DNA of 5,900 nt from Chloroflexota bacterium (GTDB taxonomy: Bacteria; Chloroflexota; Anaerolineae; SpSt-600). The notes under the pieces were generated by a model, which saw only the letters and a program-made list of their open reading frames with translations, had not been told where the DNA came from and ran no database searches. The translations under genes and the position numbers were made by a program. The stretch is taken from positions 1 to 5,900 of the forward strand of contig DRAO01000120.1 in assembly GCA_011041825.1 (NCBI GenBank), given 5' to 3'. Shown here one piece after another: positions 1 through 5,900 of this stretch (position 1 is the first letter of the stretch; each line of letters starts with the position of its first letter).

Positions 1-96
1 AAAGCTTAAAAGCGGACGCAGATTCTCGCAGGCTTCGCACGCAGATTTCTAATATTTTCAAGGATTATCTGAGAAAATCTGCGTGAATCTGCGTCC
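1..96 (-). terminator. Possible transcription terminator downstream of the MFS gene
   Basis: Read on the minus strand, the MFS stop codon (130-132) is followed after about 33 bases by the nested hairpin at 96-14 and then by GCTTTTAAGCTTT (13-1). A stable stem followed by T runs is the layout of an intrinsic terminator. The T tract is interrupted, and the stem has a 13-base bulge and a large loop, so efficiency is uncertain. The alternative is that the repeat is simply an inserted dispersed element with no termination role. Confidence 0.4.
14..96. repeat. Nested inverted repeat built from CGCAGATT / AATCTGCG units
   Basis: Two 11-bp arms pair perfectly, one inside the other. GGACGCAGATT (14-24) is complementary to AATCTGCGTCC (86-96). 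CACGCAGATTT (38-48) is complementary to AAATCTGCGTG (75-85). The left arms are separated by 13 unpaired bases (25-37), while the right arms abut, so the fold is a long hairpin with a one-sided bulge and a 26-base A+T-rich loop (49-74). The right side can also be read as a 10-bp tandem repeat, AATCTGCGTG then AATCTGCGTC (76-95). No open reading frame of note covers this stretch. The form resembles dispersed intergenic repeats seen in many environmental bacterial genomes, but whether it recurs in this genome cannot be seen from one window. Confidence 0.85.
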
Positions 97-129
97 AAAG
101 TAAGATTCGCCAGAGTCCAGTTCCTTAAT

Positions 130-1257
130 TTAGCTGAGCACGAGGAAAATCAGCCCTACAAGCAGGCAAAGGCCCGCAATGCTGGCATACATTACCTGGT
201 AGTTCCACATCTCCGCCACTAACCCGAGCAGGAAAGAGCCCATTCCGATACCAAAATCAAAGCCCGCATAATTAAGCCCCATAGCCGTACCTCTGGCACC
301 CTTAACGACTTTATCCACAATCGTAGCATCAATGGAAGTGCGGGTAGCCCCATAACCGAGACCGTAAATCACCGCCGCCAGAAGCAGGCTGGCTTGGGAG
401 TTGAGGCGAGCTGTCAGGGCCATAGAGAGGGCAAGCAGCCCTATGGCTGGCACGGCAACAGCCCGGCGTCCCACCCTGTCCGAGAGCCTTCCCGCCGCTA
501 CCTGGATTACCAGCAGGGTGAAGGCGAAGGCGCTGAAGAAAAGCCCGGCATTTCCCACCCCTCGCTCTTCCACGAACACTGGCAGGAAGGAAATAACAGC
601 TCCGTAGGTGACGGCTACCGTTATCGTTATCGAAATCAACAGCCAGATATAGGGGCGGTGGAAGAGATAAGCAAATCCCCTCTGCTTCTTAGGAGCCGGA
701 GCATCAAGGAGGGTCTCGGGAAGCAGAGATGAGAGCGCTAATGAAAGGGCAGAAACTCCAGCGGAAGCCAGGAAAAGCCGGGAGAAATGCCCTCCCTTCG
801 CCAGGTAAGCCCCTACAAGTGGGGAAACCAGCAGCGAAAGGGGTGAAGCCATAGCAGCCAACCCTAAAGCCTCACCCCTCCTATCCGGGGGAGCCAGGTC
901 GGATATGAGGGCGATGTAAGCGGTGGTGAAGAAGGCAATGCCCGTGCCATGGAAGAGGCGCAAGGGGATGAGAACTTTGAGGCTTTTGACAACAGCGTAG
1001 AGGACAAAGCTAACGGTGAAGATCAAACCACCTATTATGAGGCCAATACGGCGTCCCTTGCTATCAGCAAGCCAACCGGCAAGGGGACGGCTGAGCACCG
1101 CTGTCAATGCAAATACCCCCATCACCAATCCCAGATCAGCAGGCGTTCCTCCGATGCTCTGAACAAAGAGGGGGAAAGGTGCCAAAAGCATTTGGAAGCT
1201 GAAGAAAAACAGGAAACTGGCTGTAAGGGCGACGAAAAAGGGCCATCTATAGGACAC
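130..1257 (-). CDS. Major facilitator superfamily transporter, efflux-type, substrate unknown
   Basis: This 375-residue protein is almost entirely hydrophobic, with about twelve predicted membrane spans: roughly 7-29, 40-62, 72-91, 96-118, 129-152, 160-179, 203-227, 236-256, 266-283, 289-308, 325-347 and 354-374. The MFS signature loop between spans 2 and 3 is present as GWLADSKGRR (61-70), and its pseudo-repeat between spans 8 and 9 is GRLSDRVGRR (256-265). That is the two six-helix halves expected of the family. The stretch PPDRRGEALG (123-132) after span 4, and R100 leading into LFHGTG, resemble the drug/arabinose-efflux type of MFS protein. The motif C typical of antiporters (span 5) is degenerate, so drug efflux is an inference only. 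The start is GTG at 1257-1255: an in-frame TAG lies 15 bases upstream, and a GAGGG site sits 7 bases before it. It lies 67 bp behind lepA on the same strand with no obvious terminator between, so cotranscription is likely. The proton-coupled transport mechanism is inferred from the family. Confidence 0.88.
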   Translation of the reverse strand: MSYRWPFFVALTASFLFFFSFQMLLAPFPLFVQSIGGTPADLGLVMGVFALTAVLSRPLAGWLADSKGRRIGLIIGGLIFTVSFVLYAVVKSLKVLIPLRLFHGTGIAFFTTAYIALISDLAPPDRRGEALGLAAMASPLSLLVSPLVGAYLAKGGHFSRLFLASAGVSALSLALSSLLPETLLDAPAPKKQRGFAYLFHRPYIWLLISITITVAVTYGAVISFLPVFVEERGVGNAGLFFSAFAFTLLVIQVAAGRLSDRVGRRAVAVPAIGLLALSMALTARLNSQASLLLAAVIYGLGYGATRTSIDATIVDKVVKGARGTAMGLNYAGFDFGIGMGSFLLGLVAEMWNYQVMYASIAGLCLLVGLIFLVLS

Positions 1258-1264
1258 TGAATAT

Positions 1265-1269
1265 CCCTC
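1265..1269 (-). promoter_or_regulatory. Ribosome binding site supporting the GTG start of the MFS gene
   Basis: The minus strand reads TGAGGGATATTCA directly before GTG. GAGGG can pair with the anti-Shine-Dalgarno sequence and is 7 bases from the start codon. Because a TAG stop in the same frame lies at 1275-1273, no longer version of the protein is possible, so this GTG is the best start. Confidence 0.6.
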
Positions 1270-1272
1270 AGG

Positions 1273-1311
1273 CTAGCATTTAGCGCCTAAAGCTGCATCT
1301 TTGCGGGACAC
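1273..1311 (-). other. Possible 12-codon leader mini-ORF between lepA and the MFS gene
   Basis: Just after the lepA stop codon the minus strand carries GGAGGTGA (1321-1314), close to a perfect Shine-Dalgarno sequence. Five bases after its GGAGG core is a GTG that opens a 12-codon frame (VSRKDAALGAKC) ending in TAG at 1275-1273, 15 bases before the MFS GTG and in the same frame as it. The site is stronger than that of the transporter itself and has no other gene to serve. It could be a leader peptide or a translational-coupling device, or the SD-like sequence may be chance. No homology can be judged at this length. Confidence 0.25.
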
Positions 1312-1324
1312 CGTCACCTCCGGG

Positions 1325-3127
1325 CTAATCAACGCCGGCTTTCAGCACGGCCAAGAAAGCCTCCTGGGGAACCTGAACCTTGCCGATTTTCTTGAGGCGT
1401 TTTTTGCCCTCTTTCTGGCGTTCCAGAAGCTTCCGCTTACGGGTCACATCGCCCCCGTAACACTTGGCGAGCACATTTTTACGGAGGGCAGGGACATCGG
1501 CACGGGCTATCACCCTCTTGCCAATCGCAGCCTGTATAGCCACCGGGAAGAGCTGACGGGGAATCACCTCCTTCAGCTTTTCCACCAGAGCCTTGCCCCG
1601 CCGATAAGCCGCATCCCGATGCACAATGATCGAGAGGGCATCCACCGGCTGGCGATGCACGAGGATGGTGAGTTTCACCAGGTCCCCAGGGCGATATTCG
1701 AGGAAAGAATAATCCAGTGAAGCATAACCTCTGGTGACCGATTTAAGGCGGTCGTAGAAATCCGTAATCATCTCGGCCAGAGGCATCTCGTAGATAAGCA
1801 TAACCCGGCGTGGGTCGAGGTAATCCATCCGCTGGAACTTACCCCGTCGCCTGGACATAAGCTCCATCACCGGCCCAATGTAATTGGAAGGGGTGAAAAT
1901 CTGGATGCGCATCCAGGGCTCCCTGATTTCAGCTATCTCACCCTCAGGGGGCAGCTTGGCAGGGCAATCCACCCACACGATTTCCCCGTTGCGCTTCACC
2001 ACCTGATATTCCACGTTGGGGGCGGTGGCTACCAGGTCAAGGCCGTATTCCCGCTCCAACCGCTCCTGGATAATCTCCATATGGAACAGCCCCAGGAAGC
2101 CGCATCGGAACCCCATCCCCAGTGCCGCTGATTCCTCCGGCTCGAAGAAGAGGGCCGCATCGTTGAGCTGGAGCTTCTCCAAGGCATCCCGCAACAGGCC
2201 AAATTCCTCCCCATCGGCGGGGTAGAACCCGGCGAACACCATAGGCTTAGGAGGGCGATAACCCGGGAGGGGCTGGTCGGCAGGGGTTTGGGCCAAAGTG
2301 ATGGTATCTCCCACCGAGCATTCTTTGACGCTTTTCAGCCCTGTAGCTACGTAGCCTACTTCCCCGGCGGTTAATTTCTCCACCGGCTTCATCTGGGGTC
2401 CAAATACGCCTATCTCCATCGGTTCAAACTCCAAGCCGGTGGACATAAGCATAAGGGGCTCCTGAGCAGTTATCTCCCCATCCACCACCCGGATGTAAGC
2501 TATCACGCCTTTGTAGGAATCATAATGGGAATCGAAGATGAGGGCCCGTAGGGGTCGGTGGAGGAAGCCATGGGGTGGAGGTATCTTCTCCACCACTGCT
2601 TCCAGGACATCCCGGACGTTAATGCCCTCTTTGGCTGAGATTTGAAGGACATCTTCAGCGGGTATCCCCAGGAGGTCCTCTATCTCCTGGGCCACCTCAT
2701 CGGGTCGAGCATTGGGGAGGTCAATCTTGTTGACCACGGGGACAATGACCAGGTCATAGTCCAGAGCCATATACAGGTTAGCAACCGTCTGGGCCTCGAT
2801 GCCTTGAGAGGCATCTACCACCAGGATGGCCCCCTCACAAGCGGCGAGGGCACGGCTGACTTCGTAGGAGAAATCCACGTGGCCAGGGGTATCAATGAGG
2901 TTGAGCTCATAGGTTTTCCCATCCGCAGCCTGGTACATCATCCGCACGGCTGAAGCTTTGATGGTAACTCCTTTTTCCCGCTCCAAGTCCATCTGGTCGA
3001 GGAATTGCTCCTTCATCTGGCGGGGGTCAACGGTACCCGTGATTTCCAGGAATCGGTCCGCTAGCGTGGATTTGCCGTGGTCTATGTGGGCGATTATGCA
3101 GAAATTACGAATCTGCTGCTGCTCCAT
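1325..3127 (-). CDS. lepA: Elongation factor 4 (LepA), ribosome back-translocating GTPase
   Basis: This 600-residue translational GTPase has the full LepA layout. The G domain shows G1 AHIDHGKST (13-21), switch [10 protein letters not shown] (50-58), G3 DTPGH (79-83, with the catalytic His83), G4 NKID (133-136) and G5 SAK (164-166). The beta-barrel domain II and the EF-G-like domains follow. The C-terminal domain unique to LepA is recognisable from [15 protein letters not shown] starting at 555, then QKEGKKR and PQEAF near 587-591. The protein lacks EF-G domain IV, as expected. It binds 70S ribosomes in the cytoplasm and remodels stalled or mistranslocated complexes; a role in ribosome assembly and initiation has also been proposed. 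The open frame extends upstream to an ATG at 3181, but the start chosen is the ATG at 3127. This gives the family's usual N-terminus ([21 protein letters not shown]), has AGGAGG 9 bases before it, and is the only start that lies downstream of the likely promoter. Length matches the roughly 600-residue norm. It probably heads a transcript that continues into the MFS gene. Confidence 0.97.
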   Translation of the reverse strand: MEQQQIRNFCIIAHIDHGKSTLADRFLEITGTVDPRQMKEQFLDQMDLEREKGVTIKASAVRMMYQAADGKTYELNLIDTPGHVDFSYEVSRALAACEGAILVVDASQGIEAQTVANLYMALDYDLVIVPVVNKIDLPNARPDEVAQEIEDLLGIPAEDVLQISAKEGINVRDVLEAVVEKIPPPHGFLHRPLRALIFDSHYDSYKGVIAYIRVVDGEITAQEPLMLMSTGLEFEPMEIGVFGPQMKPVEKLTAGEVGYVATGLKSVKECSVGDTITLAQTPADQPLPGYRPPKPMVFAGFYPADGEEFGLLRDALEKLQLNDAALFFEPEESAALGMGFRCGFLGLFHMEIIQERLEREYGLDLVATAPNVEYQVVKRNGEIVWVDCPAKLPPEGEIAEIREPWMRIQIFTPSNYIGPVMELMSRRRGKFQRMDYLDPRRVMLIYEMPLAEMITDFYDRLKSVTRGYASLDYSFLEYRPGDLVKLTILVHRQPVDALSIIVHRDAAYRRGKALVEKLKEVIPRQLFPVAIQAAIGKRVIARADVPALRKNVLAKCYGGDVTRKRKLLERQKEGKKRLKKIGKVQVPQEAFLAVLKAGVD

Positions 3128-3136
3128 AGCCCCTAA

Positions 3137-3142
3137 CCTCCT
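3137..3142 (-). promoter_or_regulatory. Strong ribosome binding site of lepA
   Basis: The minus strand reads AGGAGG followed by TTAGGGGCT (9 bases) and ATG at 3127. This consensus Shine-Dalgarno sequence decides the lepA start in favour of 3127 over the upstream ATG at 3181, which would add 18 residues foreign to the family. Confidence 0.8.
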
Positions 3143-3148
3143 GAGGAA

Positions 3149-3177
3149 ATTATACACCAAAACGTTGTACGTGCCAA
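3149..3177 (-). promoter_or_regulatory. Sigma-70-type promoter of lepA (TTGGCA-N17-TATAAT)
   Basis: On the minus strand, TTGGCA (3177-3172; five of six consensus bases) is followed after exactly 17 bases by a perfect TATAAT (3154-3149). Transcription would begin near 3142, leaving a leader of only about 15 bases, so the Shine-Dalgarno site would lie at the very 5' end of the message. The promoter would drive lepA and probably the MFS gene behind it. Confidence 0.75.
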
Positions 3178-3196
3178 ACACAATCCCACCGCAGTT

Positions 3197-3206
3197 TTGT
3201 GCACAA
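3197..3206. promoter_or_regulatory. Perfect palindrome TTGTGCACAA, candidate operator
   Basis: The ten bases TTGTGCACAA equal their own reverse complement; symmetry stops at the next base on each side. The palindrome covers the -35 position of the helicase-gene promoter and lies about 20 bp upstream of the lepA -35 box. This is a position where a bound dimeric regulator would block the former. No regulator is encoded in the window, and a 10-bp palindrome can arise by chance. Confidence 0.35.
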
Positions 3207-3225
3207 TGGAGCTTTGGTGTATAAT
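3197..3225 (+). promoter_or_regulatory. Probable promoter of the dinG-type gene (TTGTGC-N17-TATAAT)
   Basis: A perfect TATAAT lies at 3220-3225. Seventeen bases upstream is TTGTGC (3197-3202), which matches the -35 consensus only at TTG. Transcription would start near 3232, giving a leader of about 26 bases before the ATG at 3258. The weak -35 together with an overlapping palindrome suggests a promoter that may be under control. I found no canonical LexA box (neither the GAAC-N4-GTTC type nor the CTG-N10-CAG type) in this intergenic region. Confidence 0.6.
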
Positions 3226-3257
3226 GTTAGAGAAAAAGCCAAGAGAGAAAGCCCATA

Positions 3258-5900
3258 ATGAAACATACTTATGTAGCTCTGGATTTGGAGACCACAGGCC
3301 TGGACCCCGATAGAGATGCGATAATAGAGATAGGAGTAGTCAAATTCAAGGGAAACCGGGTCCTGGAGACCTGGTCCAGCTTGGTCAACCCCAAACGTCC
3401 CCTGCCCTACAGGGTGCAGCGCTTAACCGGCATCGCTCAGGAGGAAGTAGATGCCGCCCCCCCGCTCCGGCTCCTCCTGCCCAAGCTGAAGCGGCTTGTA
3501 GGGGATAGCGTTATAATCGGCCACAGCATTGATGTGGACCTGGCTTTCCTCAACCGCCATGGCCTCTTCCTCCTCAACGAGGCTATAGATACATTTGAAC
3601 TAGCCGGGATTTTCGTGCCTTATGCGGCCCGCTATAGCCTGGAGAAGCTTGTGGAGGCCTTGGGGCTTGAGCGCTCCCCCCACCATCGAGCTTTGGGCGA
3701 CGCCATAGCTGCGATGCGTCTGTACCTGGCCCTTCTGGAGAGAGCCGCCGAGCTTCCGAGGGAAACCCTGGAAGAGCTGATAGGGCTGGCTGAACGGAGC
3801 GGCTGGCCTGTGAAGGCCTTCTTCGTAGAGGCCCTGCACCGCAAAGCCCGCACCTCCTTAGCCCCTAACCTGGGACAGCAATTGAAGGCCAAGGGCATCC
3901 TGGGACAAGGACCTCTAAGCGTGCTGATGCAAGAAGAGGGCAAGCCCCTCCGGCCCATAGCCGAGAAGAAGCCTCTGGACGTGGAAGAATTGACGGGGAT
4001 GCTGGAGGAGGGAGGGCTTTTCTCCCAACGCTTCCCCGGATATGAATACCGCCCCCAACAGCGGGAGATGCTTCAGGCTATAGCAAGGGCTTTTAACAAG
4101 GGGGAGCACCTTCTGGTAGAGGCAGGCACAGGGGTGGGCAAGTCCCTGGCTTACCTGCTCCCCTCCGTCTATTTCTCCGTTCAGAACGGTGAGAGGGTAA
4201 TTATATCCACCAACACCATAAACCTTCAAGACCAGCTCTACCGCAAGGACATCCCCGACCTGAGGAGGACTTTGCCTTTGGAATTCCGGGCAGCCGTCCT
4301 CAAGGGGCGTTCCAATTACCTCTGTATGCGGAAACTCTCGCTTATGAGGCGTCGCTCAGAACTCAGCCTCGATGAGGCCCGGCTCCTGGCGAAAATCCTG
4401 GTCTGGCTCGAAAGCACCATCTCCGGGGATGTGGCGGAGCTCTTCATACCTTCTCCGGCAGAGAGAGCCGCCTGGAATGAAGTCGCCTCTGACCCGGAAT
4501 CCTGCCTGGCTGAACGCTGCCCCTATTTCAGGGAGAAGCGGTGCTTCTTCTACGCCGCCCGCCAGGCAGCCGAAAGAGCTCACATCGTCCTCATCAACCA
4601 CGCCTTGCTCCTCTCAGACATCGCTATGGAGAACAAGGTTCTGCCCGAATACCGCTATTTAATCGTGGATGAAGCCCACCACCTGGAGGATGTAGCCACC
4701 GAGCAACTGGGTTTTTCGGTTGACCGGGGTCAGCTTGAGCGGCTTCTGATTTGGCTGGGACAAGACGAGAAAGGCGGTGACCTCCTCGGGCAGCTCCTTG
4801 GGCAAGCAGGACGGCTGGTTTCCAGGAGCCTCCGCTTGCGGATGGAGGACTTCGTAGGCGAAAAACGCCGCCAGATAAGGGAGGTGAGATTCCAGCTTGC
4901 CGCCTTCTTCCGCACGTTGGAAGAATTCATCTCAGCTCATACGGGCATCCACAAGGGGTTTGCAGGGGAATATGACCGCCGGATACGGATAACTCAGGCT
5001 CTCCGCGCACAACCCGGCTGGCTGGAAGTGGAAGTAGCCTGGGAGGAGCTTTCCAACGCCCTGTCCAGATTGCTCGATGAGCTGATGCGCTTCCGGGAGG
5101 AGCTTTCTTCCCTCCTGGAGATGAGCGATGACCCTTATCTGGATGGCTTGGTTCAGGAATTAGGCGGCGTCCTCCATCACATCGTGGAATGGCAAGCTCA
5201 GGTGGAAGTGATATTGGTTAACCCCTCTCCACAAGGGATTTACTGGTTTACCCTGAAGCCCAAAGGGGGCCATCTTTCCCTGAATGCCGCGCCTCTCAAC
5301 GTGGCCCCCCTTCTGGAACGGCATCTCTTCAATGCCAAAGAAAGCGTCATCCTGACTTCGGCAACGCTTCGCACGGGGAATTCCTTCGATTACATCCGGG
5401 AACGGCTGGGGGCGTGGGAAGCCCGGGAGCTGGCTTTAGGTTCGCCCTTCGATTATGCATCTTCCACCCTGCTATATCTCCCTACCGATATGCCGGAGCC
5501 TGACACACCCGGTTATCAGAAAGCCGTGGAGAGCACTTTGGTAAATTTATGTAAAGCTTTGGAGGGCCGCACCCTCGTGCTTTTCACCTCTTACCGGCAG
5601 TTGCGCCGGACAGCTAAAGCCATTATCCCTCCCCTTGCTGAGGAAGGTATCCTGGTGCTGGAACAGGGCGATGGCTCCTCCCGCACCCAGCTCTTGGAGA
5701 CCTTCCGCACTTCACCCAAGGCAGTGCTCCTGGGTACCAGGAGCTTCTGGGAAGGCATAGACGTGGCCGGGGAGGCCCTGAGTTGCGTGGTGATTACCCG
5801 CTTGCCCTTCTCCGTGCCTACTGACCCCATCTTTGCCGCCCGCAGCGAAACTTACGATGACCCCTTTCACCAGTATGCAGTTCCCGAAGGCATCCTCCGG
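3258..5900 (+). CDS. dinG: DinG-family DNA helicase with N-terminal DEDDh exonuclease domain (3' end cut by window)
   Basis: The frame is open for 881 codons to the window edge without a stop. Residues 4-160 form a DnaQ-like 3'-5' exonuclease: DLETTG (D9, E11), GHSIDVD (D94) and HRALGD (H143, D148) give the complete DEDDh set. After a linker, an XPD/DinG superfamily 2 helicase begins with YEYRPQQREM (262-271), then Walker A AGTGVGKS (289-296, K295), motif Ia ISTNTINLQDQL (316-327), NHALL (447-451), the DEAH box (471-474), TSATL (700-704), motif IV LFTSY (775-779) and motif V GTRSFWEGIDV (826-836). Four cysteines, C356, C416, C421 and C429, sit between Walker A and DEAH as in the Fe-S cluster of E. 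coli DinG. Motif VI (Q-x2-GRxIR type) should lie just past the edge; relatives are about 900-930 residues, so some 20-50 residues are missing. The family unwinds DNA 5' to 3' and resolves R-loops or repair intermediates; the nuclease role here is inferred. The ATG at 3258 is preceded only by a weak purine-rich site (GAGAG near 3243), but it places the exonuclease motif at the usual distance from the N-terminus. Confidence 0.95.
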   Translation, partial: MKHTYVALDLETTGLDPDRDAIIEIGVVKFKGNRVLETWSSLVNPKRPLPYRVQRLTGIAQEEVDAAPPLRLLLPKLKRLVGDSVIIGHSIDVDLAFLNRHGLFLLNEAIDTFELAGIFVPYAARYSLEKLVEALGLERSPHHRALGDAIAAMRLYLALLERAAELPRETLEELIGLAERSGWPVKAFFVEALHRKARTSLAPNLGQQLKAKGILGQGPLSVLMQEEGKPLRPIAEKKPLDVEELTGMLEEGGLFSQRFPGYEYRPQQREMLQAIARAFNKGEHLLVEAGTGVGKSLAYLLPSVYFSVQNGERVIISTNTINLQDQLYRKDIPDLRRTLPLEFRAAVLKGRSNYLCMRKLSLMRRRSELSLDEARLLAKILVWLESTISGDVAELFIPSPAERAAWNEVASDPESCLAERCPYFREKRCFFYAARQAAERAHIVLINHALLLSDIAMENKVLPEYRYLIVDEAHHLEDVATEQLGFSVDRGQLERLLIWLGQDEKGGDLLGQLLGQAGRLVSRSLRLRMEDFVGEKRRQIREVRFQLAAFFRTLEEFISAHTGIHKGFAGEYDRRIRITQALRAQPGWLEVEVAWEELSNALSRLLDELMRFREELSSLLEMSDDPYLDGLVQELGGVLHHIVEWQAQVEVILVNPSPQGIYWFTLKPKGGHLSLNAAPLNVAPLLERHLFNAKESVILTSATLRTGNSFDYIRERLGAWEARELALGSPFDYASSTLLYLPTDMPEPDTPGYQKAVESTLVNLCKALEGRTLVLFTSYRQLRRTAKAIIPPLAEEGILVLEQGDGSSRTQLLETFRTSPKAVLLGTRSFWEGIDVAGEALSCVVITRLPFSVPTDPIFAARSETYDDPFHQYAVPEGILR

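Larger units (their letters stand above)
3149..3225. repeat. 13-bp inverted repeat containing the two divergent -10 boxes
   Basis: TTTGGTGTATAAT occurs on the plus strand at 3213-3225 and identically on the minus strand at 3161-3149, separated by 51 bp. The last six bases of each copy are the TATAAT box of a divergent gene, while the shared TTTGGTG lies in each promoter's spacer. Identity beyond the -10 hexamer is more than promoter function alone requires. Confidence 0.8.

Noticed and set aside
394..732. Plus-strand open frame of 112 codons
   Set aside because: It lies entirely opposite the MFS gene, its protein is rich in charged residues with no family resemblance, and the minus-strand frame is clearly coding with MFS motifs.
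1276..1298. Hairpin AGCTTTAG / CTAAATGCT in the lepA-MFS gap as a terminator
   Set aside because: The stem is short with a bulged base and is not followed by a T run, so an intrinsic terminator is not supported.
1301..1720. Plus-strand open frame of 139 codons near the end of lepA
   Set aside because: It is antisense to the conserved LepA C-terminal domain, shows no recognisable domain, and is explained as a shadow of that gene.
2642..2953. Plus-strand open frame of 103 codons
   Set aside because: It is the complement of the LepA GTPase domain (G3 to G5 region), and constraint on the minus strand explains its openness.
3128..3257. LexA (SOS) box controlling the dinG-type gene
   Set aside because: I looked for GAAC-N4-GTTC and CTG-N10-CAG patterns and found none; AACGTT near 3161 is a short palindrome but does not fit either box.
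3632..4229. Several minus-strand open frames opposite the dinG-type gene
   Set aside because: They overlap one another in different frames and lie antisense to the exonuclease and helicase domains. None has a recognisable motif or a good ribosome binding site that I could see.

Overview
The window holds three protein genes in a compact bacterial layout. Two are on the minus strand: an MFS transporter at 130-1257 and lepA/elongation factor 4 at 1325-3127. One is on the plus strand: a DinG-family helicase with an N-terminal exonuclease domain, from 3258 and cut off by the window end at 5900. lepA and the helicase gene diverge from a 130-bp intergenic region (3128-3257). The MFS gene lies 67 bp downstream of lepA on the same strand and probably belongs to the same transcript. 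The sequence is moderately G+C-rich, with Shine-Dalgarno sites and sigma-70-type promoter boxes. The exonuclease-DinG fusion is typical of Firmicutes and relatives. Together with the general look of the LepA protein this suggests a Gram-positive-like or Chloroflexota bacterium, but that is a tentative impression and not a demonstrated assignment.

Region by region: positions 1-129 contain no gene but hold a striking nested inverted repeat (14-96) built from four copies of an AATCTGCGTS-type unit. It lies just past the MFS stop codon and is followed, in the direction of transcription, by a T-rich stretch, so it may end the lepA-MFS transcript. The 1258-1324 gap carries the MFS ribosome binding site and a possible 12-codon mini-ORF with a very strong Shine-Dalgarno site. 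The 3128-3257 region carries two face-to-face-oriented promoter sets whose -10 regions share an identical 13-base sequence, TTTGGTGTATAAT, in inverted orientation. A perfect 10-bp palindrome, TTGTGCACAA, overlaps the -35 position of the helicase promoter.

Functionally this is mostly housekeeping: a ribosome-associated translation GTPase, a DNA repair/replication helicase-nuclease, and an efflux-type transporter of unknown substrate. I see no phage, transposon, CRISPR, tRNA or rRNA feature and no clear novel multi-gene system. The points most worth a second look are the repeat at 14-96, the mirrored promoters, the mini-ORF ahead of the transporter, and a DinG that keeps both an apparently intact DEDDh exonuclease and all four Fe-S-type cysteines.
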